A stretch of 64,000 nt of DNA from Kitasatospora atroaurantiaca (GTDB taxonomy: Bacteria > Actinomycetota > Actinomycetes > Streptomycetales > Streptomycetaceae), in assembly GCF_007828955.1 (NCBI RefSeq), contig NZ_VIVR01000001.1, forward strand, positions 5,394,001-5,458,000. The letters are read 5' to 3'. Positions 17,138 through 26,380 of this stretch are shown piece after piece. Both the position numbers and the translations under genes were made by a program. Numbering within the stretch: the first letter of the stretch is position 1; each line of letters starts with the position of its first letter. The notes under the pieces are model-generated. The model had not been told where the DNA came from and ran no database searches. It saw only the letters and a program-made list of their open reading frames with translations.

Positions 17138-18634
17138 GTGGGTACGAGCCAGGATTCCAAGAGCTACAAGGTCGTCACGTACGGCTGTCAGATGAACGTC
17201 CACGACTCCGAGCGCCTCTCCGGGCTGCTGGAGGACGCCGGATACGTGAAGGCCGCCCAGGACGGTGACCCCGACCTGGTGGTCTTCAACACCTGCGCCG
17301 TGCGCGAGAACGCCGACAACAAGCTGTACGGCAACCTCGGCCAGCTCGCACCGGCGAAGACCCGCAACAAGGGCATGCAGATCGCCGTCGGCGGCTGCCT
17401 GGCGCAGAAGGACCGCGACACCATCGTGCGCAAGGCGCCGTGGGTCGACGTGGTCTTCGGCACCCACAACATCGGGCACCTGCCCGCGCTGCTGGAGCGC
17501 GCCCGGGTCGAGCAGCAGGCCCAGGTGGAGATCCTGGAGTCGCTGGAGACCTTCCCCTCCACGCTGCCCACCCGCCGCGAGTCCGCGTACGCCGCCTGGG
17601 TCGCGATCTCGGTCGGCTGCAACAACACCTGCACCTTCTGCATCGTCCCCGCACTGCGCGGCAAGGAGGAGGACCGCCGCCCCGGCGACGTCCTCGCCGA
17701 GATCGAGGCGCTGGTCGACGAGGGCGTCATCGAGGTGACCCTGCTCGGCCAGAACGTCAACGCGTACGGCTCCGACCTGGGCGACCGCGAGGCCTTCTCC
17801 AAGCTGCTGCGTGCCGCCGGGCAGATCGAGGGCCTGGAGCGGATCCGCTTCACCTCGCCGCACCCGCGCGACTTCACCGACGACGTGATCGCCGCGATGG
17901 CCGAGACCCCGAACGTGATGCACCAGCTGCACATGCCGCTGCAGTCCGGCTCGGACACCGTGCTGCGGGCGATGAAGCGCTCGTACCGGCAGCAACGCTT
18001 CCTCGGGATCATCAACAAGGTCCGCGCGGCGATGCCCGACGCGGCGATCTCGACCGACATCATCGTGGGCTTCCCCGGCGAGACCGAGGAGGACTTCGAG
18101 CAGACCATGCACGTGGTCCGCGAGGCCCGCTTCACCAACGCCTTCACCTTCCAGTACTCCAAGCGGCCCGGGACCCCGGCGGCCGAGATGGAGAACCAGA
18201 TCCCTAAGGCCGTGGTGCAGGAGCGCTACAACCGGCTGATCGCCCTCCAGGAGGAGATCTCCTGGGAGGAGAACAAGAAGCAGGTCGGCCGGACGCTGGA
18301 GATCCTGGTCGCCGAGGGCGAGGGCAAGAAGGACGACCGTACGGACCGGCTCTCCGGCCGGGCACCCGACAACCGGCTCGTGCACTTCACCCGGCCCACC
18401 GAGCCGGTCCGGCCGGGCGACACGGTGACCGTCGAGATCACCTACGCCGCGCCGCACCACCTGCTCGCCGAGGGGCCGACCCTGGCCGTCCGCCGTACGC
18501 GTGCGGGCGACGCCTGGGAGAAGCGCCAGGCTGCGCCCGCCGCCAAGCCCGCGGGCGTGATGCTCGGGCTGCCCACCATCGGTGCGCCCGCACCGCTGCC
18601 GGCCGCAGCGGGCGGCGACTGCTGCGGAGCCTGA
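17138..18634 (+). CDS. miaB: tRNA (N6-isopentenyladenosine-37-C2)-methylthiotransferase MiaB
   Basis: Radical-SAM enzyme adding the methylthio group to i6A37 of tRNAs. In the 498-residue protein the MTTase domain carries cluster cysteines Cys17, Cys53 and Cys87, the radical SAM motif CNNTCTFC has Cys161, Cys165 and Cys168, and a TRAM domain follows near LEILVAEGEGKK. The C terminus has an extra Ala-rich tail ending DCCGA. GTG 17138. It works after MiaA (19725-20663), which makes the i6A substrate; both genes are in this neighbourhood. Confidence 0.97.
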   Translation: MGTSQDSKSYKVVTYGCQMNVHDSERLSGLLEDAGYVKAAQDGDPDLVVFNTCAVRENADNKLYGNLGQLAPAKTRNKGMQIAVGGCLAQKDRDTIVRKAPWVDVVFGTHNIGHLPALLERARVEQQAQVEILESLETFPSTLPTRRESAYAAWVAISVGCNNTCTFCIVPALRGKEEDRRPGDVLAEIEALVDEGVIEVTLLGQNVNAYGSDLGDREAFSKLLRAAGQIEGLERIRFTSPHPRDFTDDVIAAMAETPNVMHQLHMPLQSGSDTVLRAMKRSYRQQRFLGIINKVRAAMPDAAISTDIIVGFPGETEEDFEQTMHVVREARFTNAFTFQYSKRPGTPAAEMENQIPKAVVQERYNRLIALQEEISWEENKKQVGRTLEILVAEGEGKKDDRTDRLSGRAPDNRLVHFTRPTEPVRPGDTVTVEITYAAPHHLLAEGPTLAVRRTRAGDAWEKRQAAPAAKPAGVMLGLPTIGAPAPLPAAAGGDCCGA

Positions 18635-18653
18635 TCCGTCTAGAGTGATCGGC

Positions 18654-19364
18654 ATGCTGGTTGCCGCTGCCGTCTGCCCCTGCCCGCCTCTGCTCGTACC
18701 CGAGGTCGCCGCCGGGGCGGCGCCCGAGCTGGAGCCGCTGCGCGCGGCCTGCGCGGAGGCGGTCGGGGAGCTGCTGGCCTCCGGCGCCGAACTGATCGTG
18801 GTGGTCGGCACCGGTCCCACCCCCGAGGTCTGGACCGAGGGCGGAGCCGGGTCGTTCCACCGGTACGGGGTCGAGCTGGCCGTCCGGCTGCCGTCGGGTG
18901 GGGTGGAGGGGCCGGAGCTGTCACCCTCGCTGACGGTCGGGGCCTGGCTGCTCGAGCAGGCCGGTGCGGTGCTGCCGACCCATGCCTGTGCGGTGCCCGC
19001 GGATGCCTCGTCCGCGCGGATGCTGGGCCTCGGCAAGGGCCTGGCCGACCTCGCCGACCGGGTCGGGCTGCTGGTGCTGGGCGACGGCAGTGCCCGCCGT
19101 TCGGTCAAGGCGCCCGGCTACCTGGACGAGCGTGCCGACGGCTATGACGCGGCGGCCGCCCGGGCCCTGGGCGCGGCCGACACGGAGGCGCTGGCGGCGC
19201 TCGACCCGGTGCTCTCGGCCGAGCTGCTCGCCGACGGCCGAGCCCCCTGGCAGGTGCTCGCGGGCGCTGCCCAGGGTGCCGGGCTGACTGCACGGCTGCG
19301 CCACGACGAGGCGCCGTACGGTGTCGGCTACTTCGTCGCCTCCTGGTCGCTGATCAGCTCGTAG
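18654..19364 (+). CDS. LigB-like (class III extradiol dioxygenase B-subunit-like) domain protein
   Basis: 236-residue soluble protein beginning MLVAAAVCPCPPLLVPEVAAG, which resembles the class III extradiol dioxygenase subunit-B-like proteins found next to miaB in streptomycetes. The segment SGAELIVVVGTGPTPEVWTEG and the HDEAPYGVGYFVASW ending fit the family. The two metal-binding His residues typical of active LigB enzymes near the N terminus are not evident (CPCPPLL instead of a His), so activity as a dioxygenase is doubtful. It starts 19 bases after miaB and its last codons overlap the convergent small gene at 19354-19599. Confidence 0.75.
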   Translation: MLVAAAVCPCPPLLVPEVAAGAAPELEPLRAACAEAVGELLASGAELIVVVGTGPTPEVWTEGGAGSFHRYGVELAVRLPSGGVEGPELSPSLTVGAWLLEQAGAVLPTHACAVPADASSARMLGLGKGLADLADRVGLLVLGDGSARRSVKAPGYLDERADGYDAAAARALGAADTEALAALDPVLSAELLADGRAPWQVLAGAAQGAGLTARLRHDEAPYGVGYFVASWSLISS

Positions 19365-19599
19365 GGCCCTCTTCCTCGTCCTTGGGCTTGGGCTTGCTGG
19401 CGAAGTGGTCGACCGCGTCCTTGGCCTTGTTGGTGCCGTGTTCGATCTTCTCGGTGTACTTGTGCTTGGTGACCTTGTCCGCGGCCGCGCCTGCCTTGTC
19501 CACCACGTCGTCGATCTTCTCCTCGTGCTTGCCGGTCAGTTCGCTGGCCTTCTCCTTGAGCTCCCCGGCCTTGCCCTTGAGGGTGTCCTTCAGGCTCAT
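19354..19599 (-). CDS. small coiled antitoxin-like protein (MT0933-type)
   Basis: 81-residue, highly charged Lys/Glu/Asp-rich protein (MSLKDTLKGKAGELKEKASE, then repeated K-A-D-K heptads) similar in layout to the MT0933/Rv0909-type antitoxin family and also to CsbD-like stress proteins. ATG 19599 is chosen because GGAGAC lies just upstream on the minus strand. No toxin-like partner ORF is adjacent: the flanking genes are the LigB-like gene (3' ends overlap by 11 bases) and miaA. A structural or stress role is as likely as an antitoxin role. Confidence 0.65.
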   Translation of the reverse strand: MSLKDTLKGKAGELKEKASELTGKHEEKIDDVVDKAGAAADKVTKHKYTEKIEHGTNKAKDAVDHFASKPKPKDEEEGPTS

Positions 19600-19724
19600 G
19601 GCTTCGTCTCCTTGCGCGGGTTCGCGGGTAGGAACCCGCCGTAACCATCCCAAACCATCCATATCCTTCCCCATGGAGATCAGCTGAGACACGTCGCCAC
19701 TCGCGCTTTTGGGAGACTTGATCC

Positions 19725-20663
19725 GTGAGCAGCTCCCGTGTCCCCCAGCCCCGCGTCGTCTCCGTGGTCGGCGCGACCGCCGCCGGCAAGTCCGACCTGG
19801 CCGTCGCCATCGCCACCAGCCTCGGCGGCGAGGTGATCAACACCGACTCGATGCAGCTGTACCGGGGAATGGACATCGGCACGGCCAAGCTCACCCTGGA
19901 CGAGCGCGGCGGCATCCCGCACCACCTGCTGGACATCTGGGACGTCACCGAGGCGGCCAGCGTCGCCGAGTACCAGCGCCTGGCCCGCGCCGAGATCGAC
20001 CGGCTGCTGGCCGACGGCCGCACCCCCGTCCTGGTCGGCGGCTCCGGCCTGTACGTGCGGGCCGCCATCGACGAGATGGAGTTCCCTGGCACTGACCCGG
20101 CCGTCCGGGCCCGCCTGGAGGACGAGCTGGCCGAGGCCGGTTCCGGTGCGCTGCACCTGCGCCTCGCCGCTCTCGACGCGGCCGCCGCCGCTGCCATCCT
20201 GCCCAGCAACGGCCGCCGGATCGTCCGTGCCCTGGAGGTCATCGAGATCACCGGCCGCCCCTTCACCGCCAGCCTCCCCGGCAACACCGCGGTGTACGAG
20301 ACGGTGCAGATCGGCGTGCAGGTGCCGCGGCCCGAGCTGGACGAGCGGATCACCCTGAGGGTCGACCGGATGTGGGAGGCCGGGCTGCTGGACGAGGTCC
20401 GCGCCCTGGAGAAGCTGGGCCTGCGGGAGGGCCGGACGGCCTCCCGGGCGCTCGGCTACCAGCAGGTGCTGGCCCACTTCGCGGGGGAGTGCGGCGAGGA
20501 GGAGGCCCGCGTGGAGACGGTCAGGGCGACCAAGCGCTTCGCCCGCCGCCAGGAGTCCTGGTTCCGCCGCGACGACCGCATCCACTGGCTCTCCCGGCCG
20601 GCCGGCGCCGACCCGGCCGAGCTCCTGGCCCGCTCGCTCGAACTGATCCGGCCTCAGATCTGA
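19725..20663 (+). CDS. miaA: tRNA dimethylallyltransferase MiaA
   Basis: Transfers the dimethylallyl group to A37 of UNN-reading tRNAs, supplying the substrate of MiaB. 312 residues, usual length. P-loop GATAAGKSD near residues 16-24, followed by INTDSMQLYRGMDIGTAK and the IPHHLLDIWDVTE signature, then GGSGLYVRA and the C-terminal TRATKRFARRQESWFRRD tRNA-contact region. GTG 19725. Confidence 0.97.
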   Translation: MSSSRVPQPRVVSVVGATAAGKSDLAVAIATSLGGEVINTDSMQLYRGMDIGTAKLTLDERGGIPHHLLDIWDVTEAASVAEYQRLARAEIDRLLADGRTPVLVGGSGLYVRAAIDEMEFPGTDPAVRARLEDELAEAGSGALHLRLAALDAAAAAAILPSNGRRIVRALEVIEITGRPFTASLPGNTAVYETVQIGVQVPRPELDERITLRVDRMWEAGLLDEVRALEKLGLREGRTASRALGYQQVLAHFAGECGEEEARVETVRATKRFARRQESWFRRDDRIHWLSRPAGADPAELLARSLELIRPQI

Positions 20664-20880
20664 CCGGTTCCGGCCATCGTCCGGTGCAGCTGCAGGTGCA
20701 TGACGAACCGGGGGTTACGGCCGCATCACGTCCTGGCCACGGATCACCCGCCTACCCCTCAGGACGCCCTGTCGGCGGCTCTGGACATGCCATTATCGAG
20801 GGCATCAGGGGTCAGTCGCGCGGGCCGGCCTCACCGTTCGCAAATCCGCGAACTCGTGTCGAACCGTCAGGGGAGGCCGC

Positions 20881-21366
20881 GTGTCGACGGGTACCGGCCC
20901 CGAAACCGAGCAGCTGCCGCACAGTGCAGCCGACAGCACCGAGCTCACCCTGCCCGAACTGACGATGCCGACCTCGTACGCGATCGCCCTGCCCGCGCTC
21001 ACCGACCTGGCCGCCCCCGGAGTGGTGCACGAGCGGGAGATCCGCCCGCGCCGCAGGCTCCGCTGGTGGCAGACCCTGCCGATCGCCCTGGTGGCCACCC
21101 TCGGCTCGCTGATGTTCGCCTTCCCGCTCGCCTTCGGCTCGGGTGACGGCGCCTCGTCCATGATCGGGATGCTCGGCCTGCTGCTCACCGCGGCCTCGGT
21201 CGGCTGGGGCGCGATGGCCGCCAGGGTCGCCGGCTACAAGTGGCCGGGCCTGCCGCGCCGGGGCAGCGGCCGCCGGGCGAGCCGGCGCGCGGTCGTCGTC
21301 TACACCCTGCTCGCCGTGGTCGCGGTGGCGCTGGCCGTCTGGCGGGTCGTCCACCTGCGGGGCTGA
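20881..21366 (+). CDS. conserved membrane protein of unknown function
   Basis: 161-residue protein with a hydrophilic N terminus of about 55 residues and three predicted membrane helices (about 63-83, 93-113 and 138-157), separated by the basic loop KWPGLPRRGSGRRASRRA. GTG 20881 follows GGGGAGG. I do not recognise a family; a membrane protein at this place between miaA and dapF is common in streptomycetes. It is followed by dapF after 17 bases and may be co-transcribed with it. Confidence 0.75.
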   Translation: MSTGTGPETEQLPHSAADSTELTLPELTMPTSYAIALPALTDLAAPGVVHEREIRPRRRLRWWQTLPIALVATLGSLMFAFPLAFGSGDGASSMIGMLGLLLTAASVGWGAMAARVAGYKWPGLPRRGSGRRASRRAVVVYTLLAVVAVALAVWRVVHLRG

Positions 21367-21383
21367 TCAGTACTATCGGCTCT

Positions 21384-22265
21384 GTGAGCGCATCCACCTC
21401 GGCCGGTCTCCCCTTCCTCAAGGGCCACGGCACCCAGAACGACTTCGTGATCGTCCCCGACCCGGACGGCCTGCTCGACCTCGGCCCGGCCGCGGTGGCC
21501 AGGCTGTGCGACCGCCGGGCGGGCATCGGCGGCGACGGCCTGCTGCGCGTGGTGCGCTCCGCCGCGGACCCGGAGGCAGCGGCCCTCGCGGACCGGGCCG
21601 AGTGGTTCATGGACTACCGCAACTCCGACGGATCGATCGCCGAGATGTGCGGTAACGGTGTCCGGGTCTTCGCCCACTACCTGGTCCGCGCCGGCCTGGC
21701 CAAGCCCGGACCGCTGGCGGTGGCCACCCGGGCGGGCGTCCGGCAGGTCGTGGTCGCCGACGGCGACTCGGGTGAGGTCACCGTGGACATGGGCCGGGCG
21801 CTGCTGCCGGGGCCGGACGGGATCGAGGTCATGGTCGGCGACCGCAGCTGGCCGGCTCGCAACGTCAACATGGGCAACCCGCACGCGGTCGCCTTCGTCG
21901 AGGACCTCGACCAGGCCGGGAACCTGTGGACCGCGCCGCTGACCAGCCCGGACGGGGTGTACCCGGAGGGCGTCAACGTCGAGTTCGTGGTGGACCGCGG
22001 GCCGCGGCACGTCGCCATGCGGGTGCACGAGCGCGGCTCCGGCGAGACCCGCTCCTGCGGTACGGGCGCCTGCGCGGTGGCCGTGGCCGCCGCCCGTCGC
22101 GAGGGGATCGACCCGGCCGTCACGGGCGAGCCGGTCACCTACACGGTGGACGTCCCGGGCGGCCGCCTGGTCATCGCGGAGCACCCGGACGGGCGGGTCG
22201 AGATGACCGGCCCGGCCGAGATCGTCGCCGAGGGCGTCATCGAGCCGGGCCTGCTGTCCGGCTGA
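21384..22265 (+). CDS. dapF: diaminopimelate epimerase
   Basis: Interconverts LL- and meso-diaminopimelate for lysine and peptidoglycan synthesis. 293 residues. The two catalytic cysteines are visible: Cys89 in EMCGNGVRVF and Cys225 in SCGTGACAV. N-terminal KGHGTQNDFV and VNMGNPHAVAF are family signatures. GTG 21384 gives a start close to the conserved N-terminal strand; an in-frame upstream extension to 21240 would overlap the membrane-protein gene heavily and is rejected. Streptomycetes use LL-DAP in the wall, yet retain this enzyme for lysine synthesis. Confidence 0.97.
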   Translation: MSASTSAGLPFLKGHGTQNDFVIVPDPDGLLDLGPAAVARLCDRRAGIGGDGLLRVVRSAADPEAAALADRAEWFMDYRNSDGSIAEMCGNGVRVFAHYLVRAGLAKPGPLAVATRAGVRQVVVADGDSGEVTVDMGRALLPGPDGIEVMVGDRSWPARNVNMGNPHAVAFVEDLDQAGNLWTAPLTSPDGVYPEGVNVEFVVDRGPRHVAMRVHERGSGETRSCGTGACAVAVAAARREGIDPAVTGEPVTYTVDVPGGRLVIAEHPDGRVEMTGPAEIVAEGVIEPGLLSG

Positions 22266-22420
22266 GGCGTCCGCTTTCCCCCGTTCCGCGATGAGTGAAT
22301 CCCCCCGATCGAGTGATCTCGCTGACGGACGGGAAGCAACCCATCGCGGAACGTGCTGTGCTCGGTAGCATGGACCACCGGGTCGGGAGTCGCTCCGGTG
22401 GATCGCTGCCGGAGGTGCAG

Positions 22421-24733
22421 ATGACCATCCGCCCCGAGGCGAGCGGGCGACTAGCGGAAGCCGTCCCGTCCGAGACCGGTCCTGCTGCCGGGGCCAAGCG
22501 CCCGCTGGGCCGGCTGAACCGCGCCGCGCTCGGCCGGGCCGGCCGGGCGGCGCTGCTGGCCACCGGCCGTACGCCCGTACCCGACGCCATCGAGCCCGTC
22601 GTCGAGGCCCACCGGCGCCACCACCCGCAGGCCGACCTCGCGCTGCTCAGCCGCGCCTACCGCACCGCCGAGGCCAGCCACCGCGGGCAGACCCGCAAGA
22701 GCGGCGAGCCGTTCATCACCCACCCGCTCGCGGTGACCATGATCCTCGCCCAACTGGGCGCCGGCACGACCACCTTGGTGGCCTCGCTGCTCCACGACAC
22801 CGTCGAGGACACCGAGGTGACGCTGGACCAGGTCAGCGCGGAGTTCGGCCCCGAGGTGGCGTACCTGGTCGACGGCGTCACCAAGTTGGAGAAGGTCGAC
22901 TTCGGTGCGGCCGCCGAGGCCGAGACCTTCCGCAAGATGCTGGTCGCCACCGGGGACGACGTCCGGGTCATGGTGATCAAACTCGCCGACCGGCTGCACA
23001 ACATGCGGACGATCCGTCACATGAAGCCCGCCAGCCGGATCCGGATCGCCAAGGTCACCCGGGACGTGCTGATCCCGCTCGCCGAGCGGCTCGGCATCCA
23101 GGTGCTCAAGGCCGAGCTGGAGGACATCGTCTTCGCCACCCTCCACCCGGAGGAGCACGCCCGTACCCGTGCGCTGGTCGCCGCCCACGAGGCCGAGCCC
23201 GACCAGCTGCTCCAGCCCTTCGCGGACGCGCTCACCCGGCAGCTCGCCGAGGCCGGGGTCACCGCCACCGTGCTGGTCCGGCCCCGGCACGGGGTCTCGC
23301 TGCACCGGGTGCTGCTCAAGCGCACCGCCGCGGCCGGGCCCGACGGCCTCCCACAGGGCCTGCAGCCCGCCGACTTCGGCCGCCTGCTGGTGGTCGTCGA
23401 GGAGAACGCCGACTGCTACGCCGTCCTCGGCGAGCTGCACACCTGCTGGACCCCGCTGCCGGGCGAGTTCAAGGACTTCGTCGCCGCGCCCAAGTTCAAT
23501 CTGTACCAGTCGCTGCACACCGCCGTCTCGCTCTCCGGCGGCGAGGTGGTCGAGGTGCTGGTGCGGACGCGGCAGATGCACCGGGTGGCCGAGTTCGGCG
23601 TGGTCGCCCTCGGCGACCCGCACCAGCCGGGAGGACAGCAGAGCGACGAACTCGACCGGACCGACCCGGCCCGCCCCGGTTGGCTCAGCCGCCTGCTGGA
23701 GTGGCAGCAGGAGACGCCCGACCCGGACACCTTCTGGTCCGCCCTCACCGCGGACCTCTCCGACGACCGCGAGATCACCGCCGTCACCGAGGACGGCGAG
23801 ACCCTGCAGCTGCCCGCCGGGGCGAGCTGTGTGGACGCCGCCTACCTGCTCGGTGAGGAGACCGGCCACCGATGTCTCGGCGCTCGGGTCAACGGACGCC
23901 TGGTCGCGCTCTCCACCGCCCTCGGCGACGGCGACGTGGTGGCCGTCCTCACCGAGCAGGGCGGCCAGGCCGAGCCCGGCGCCGAGCCCTCGGGGCCGTC
24001 CCCCGAGTGGCTGGAGCACGTCCGGACGCCGCGTGCCCGGCTCGCCATCGAACGCTGGCTGGCGGACCACCCGGAAACAGGGCCGGGCCCCGATGACGAG
24101 GAGACCGGTCCGTCCGGCGCCCACCCCCTGCCGGCCGCCTCGCCGGCCACCCGGCGCGGTGAATCCCCGGTGGCCGTGGCGGGCCGGCCGGGTGCGCTCG
24201 TCCGGCTGGCCCGCTGCTGCACGCCCGTACCCCCGGACGCCGTCACCGGCTTCGTGATCAGGGGCGGCGCCGTCGCGGTGCACCGTACGGGCTGCCCCGA
24301 CGGGGAGCAGATGCGCGCGGCCGGGCGAGGCCCGGTCGAGCTGGCCTGGGTCGCCGGGGCCTGCCCCCCGTGCGGGTACCGCGTCACCCTGCAGGCCGAG
24401 GCGCTCAACCGCCCCCGGCTGCTGGCGGACCTGACGGCTGTGATGTCCGCCGAGGGCATCGGCATCATCTCGGCCTCCGTCGAGCCGCCGGAGGAGCTCC
24501 GGGTGCGGCACACCTACACCATCGAGCTCCCCACGGCGGAGACGCTGCCTGCGGTGATGCGCGCCATGCTGCGGGTCTCCGGGGTGTACGACGTGTGCCG
24601 TCCGGGCTTCCGCAGCGGAAATGGGGATGACCCGGTCACGTCGGGCATGCGACCATCGAAGGGAATTCACGGCCGGTCCGTGGTGTTCACCGGAGGCAGA
24701 AGCGCCGGTGTCGACCGCGGCCCACAGGGGTAG
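22421..24733 (+). CDS. RelA/SpoT homologue (RshA-like (p)ppGpp hydrolase/synthetase)
   Basis: Long Rsh-type protein, 770 residues from ATG 22421, which has GGAGGTG five bases upstream. Domains in order: HD hydrolase (SGEPFITHPLAV, LLHDTVEDTEVTL, KLADRLHNMRTI) at about 80-230; synthetase-like domain (GVSLHRVLLKR, ADFGRLLVVV, PLPGEFKDFVAAPKFN, YQSLHTAV, VEVLVRT) at about 270-400; TGS (EDGETLQLPAGASCVDAAYLLG); a zinc-finger/conserved-cysteine region (ARCCTPVPPDAVTGF); C-terminal ACT (PRLLADLTAVMSAEGIGII). The hydrolase motifs are complete. The loop that is RxKD in bifunctional Rel and ExDD in RelA reads EFKD here. Streptomycetes carry a main relA elsewhere; the dapF-hflX context matches the second copy, rshA. 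Confidence 0.9.
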   Translation: MTIRPEASGRLAEAVPSETGPAAGAKRPLGRLNRAALGRAGRAALLATGRTPVPDAIEPVVEAHRRHHPQADLALLSRAYRTAEASHRGQTRKSGEPFITHPLAVTMILAQLGAGTTTLVASLLHDTVEDTEVTLDQVSAEFGPEVAYLVDGVTKLEKVDFGAAAEAETFRKMLVATGDDVRVMVIKLADRLHNMRTIRHMKPASRIRIAKVTRDVLIPLAERLGIQVLKAELEDIVFATLHPEEHARTRALVAAHEAEPDQLLQPFADALTRQLAEAGVTATVLVRPRHGVSLHRVLLKRTAAAGPDGLPQGLQPADFGRLLVVVEENADCYAVLGELHTCWTPLPGEFKDFVAAPKFNLYQSLHTAVSLSGGEVVEVLVRTRQMHRVAEFGVVALGDPHQPGGQQSDELDRTDPARPGWLSRLLEWQQETPDPDTFWSALTADLSDDREITAVTEDGETLQLPAGASCVDAAYLLGEETGHRCLGARVNGRLVALSTALGDGDVVAVLTEQGGQAEPGAEPSGPSPEWLEHVRTPRARLAIERWLADHPETGPGPDDEETGPSGAHPLPAASPATRRGESPVAVAGRPGALVRLARCCTPVPPDAVTGFVIRGGAVAVHRTGCPDGEQMRAAGRGPVELAWVAGACPPCGYRVTLQAEALNRPRLLADLTAVMSAEGIGIISASVEPPEELRVRHTYTIELPTAETLPAVMRAMLRVSGVYDVCRPGFRSGNGDDPVTSGMRPSKGIHGRSVVFTGGRSAGVDRGPQG

Positions 24734-24771
24734 GGGATGCGCACCGGCCTCCCGATCAAGCAAAGGACAAG

Positions 24772-26277
24772 ATGACCTCCACGTTCGACAGCCGCAGCAC
24801 TTCCAGCGAGTCCGCCCGGCGACTCGCGGACCTCAGGGCGGAAGCCCTCATGGACGAGGACCTCGCGGCGATCGACGAGGACCTCGACCAGCACTTCGAC
24901 GGCGAGCAGTACGACCGCAGCGACCGCGCGGCCCTCCGCCGTGTTGCCGGCCTCTCGACCGAGCTCGAGGACATCACCGAGGTCGAGTACCGCCAGCTCC
25001 GCCTGGAGCGCGTGGTGCTCGTCGGTGTATGGACGGACGGCACGGCCGAGGAGGCCGAGAACTCCCTCGCCGAGCTCGCCGCGCTGGCCGAGACCGCCGG
25101 CTCCCAGGTGCTCGACGGCGTGATCCAGCGCCGTGACAAGCCCGACGCCGCCACCTACATCGGCTCCGGCAAGGCGAAGGAGCTTCGCGACATCGTCGCG
25201 GCGACCGGTGCCGACACCGTGGTCTGCGACGGTGAGCTCACCCCGGGCCAGCTGATCCACCTCGAGGATGTCGTCAAGGTGAAGGTCGTCGACCGGACGG
25301 CCCTGATCCTGGACATCTTCGCCCAGCACGCCAAGTCCCGAGAGGGCAAGGCGCAGGTCTCGCTGGCGCAGATGCAGTACATGCTTCCCCGGCTGCGAGG
25401 CTGGGGCCAGTCGCTCTCCCGGCAGATGGGTGGTGGTGGCTCCGGCTCGTCCGGCGGCGGTATGGCCACCCGTGGTCCCGGTGAGACGAAGATCGAGACC
25501 GACCGTCGTCGGATCCGCGAGAAGATGGCGAAGCTCCGCAGGGAGATCGCCGACATGAAGAAGGGCCGGGACACCAAGCGCCAGGAGCGCAAGCGTCACC
25601 AGGTCCCCTCCGTGGCCATCGCGGGTTACACCAACGCCGGCAAGTCCTCCCTGCTCAACCGGCTCACCGGCGCGGGCGTGCTGGTGGAGAACGCGCTGTT
25701 CGCCACCCTGGACCCGACCGTGCGCCGGGCGCAGACCCCGAGTGGCCGGCTCTACACCCTGGCCGACACCGTCGGCTTCGTCCGGCACCTGCCGCACCAC
25801 CTGGTCGAGGCCTTCCGCTCGACCATGGAGGAGGTCGCCGACGCGGACCTCATCCTGCACGTGGTGGACGGCTCGCACCCCGAGCCGGAGACGCAGCTGG
25901 CCGCCGTGCGCGAGGTGATCGTCTCGGTCGAGGCACAGAACGTGCCGGAGATCGTGGTGATCAACAAGGCCGACGCCGCCGATCCGCACGTGCTGCAGCG
26001 CCTGCTGCGCCGTGAGCCGCACGCCATCGTGGTCTCCGCCCGCACCGGGCAGGGCATGGACGAGCTGCTCAAGCTGATCGACGACGAGCTGCCGCGTCCG
26101 GCGATCGAGGTCCTGGCCCTGGTCCCGTACACCCGGGGCGACCTGGTCTCCCGGGTGCACGCCGAGGGCGAGCTGCTCTCCACCGAGCACACCGGCGACG
26201 GCACACTGCTGCGCGCCAAGGTGCCCGCCGAGCTGGCCTCCGAGCTGGAGCGCTTCACGGTCGTCACCCAGGGCTGA
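24772..26277 (+). CDS. hflX: GTPase HflX
   Basis: Ribosome-associated GTPase that splits or rescues stalled ribosomes. 501 residues. The N-terminal HflX domain contains GSGKAKELRDIVAATGADTV and DRTALILDIFAQHAKSREGKAQVSLAQ, followed by a Gly/Ser-rich linker and the G domain: G1 GYTNAGKSSLLN, G3 DTVGFVRHLPH, G4 NKAD, G5 VSARTG. An acidic Ser-rich N-terminal extension of about 60 residues is usual for actinobacteria. ATG 24772 has AAAGGA upstream. It is followed by the hairpin at 26292-26369. Confidence 0.97.
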   Translation: MTSTFDSRSTSSESARRLADLRAEALMDEDLAAIDEDLDQHFDGEQYDRSDRAALRRVAGLSTELEDITEVEYRQLRLERVVLVGVWTDGTAEEAENSLAELAALAETAGSQVLDGVIQRRDKPDAATYIGSGKAKELRDIVAATGADTVVCDGELTPGQLIHLEDVVKVKVVDRTALILDIFAQHAKSREGKAQVSLAQMQYMLPRLRGWGQSLSRQMGGGGSGSSGGGMATRGPGETKIETDRRRIREKMAKLRREIADMKKGRDTKRQERKRHQVPSVAIAGYTNAGKSSLLNRLTGAGVLVENALFATLDPTVRRAQTPSGRLYTLADTVGFVRHLPHHLVEAFRSTMEEVADADLILHVVDGSHPEPETQLAAVREVIVSVEAQNVPEIVVINKADAADPHVLQRLLRREPHAIVVSARTGQGMDELLKLIDDELPRPAIEVLALVPYTRGDLVSRVHAEGELLSTEHTGDGTLLRAKVPAELASELERFTVVTQG

Positions 26278-26291
26278 GGCTCGGGGTATCC

Positions 26292-26369
26292 CAGGGGCGC
26301 GGGGAACTGCGCGAAGCGGGAGGCTGCGAGCCGTAGCCTCCCGGTTTCGCGCAGGTCCCCGCGCCCCTG
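26292..26369. terminator. long hairpin terminator between hflX and the protease gene
   Basis: Arms at 26292-26325 and 26335-26369 pair over about 33 bases with one mismatch and a one-base bulge, closing a 9-base loop. Its outer 13 bases, CAGGGGCGCGGGG and complement, also form the base of the hairpin at 36690-36772. Placed between convergent genes, it likely stops transcription from both sides. Confidence 0.8.
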
Positions 26370-26380
26370 TTGTTGCTACG

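Noticed and set aside
16049..19108. Long minus-strand frame continuing upstream of the TAXI gene across miaB
   Set aside because: Only the part from 17059 to 16049 has TAXI family sequence; the upstream part is antisense to miaB and lacks homology.
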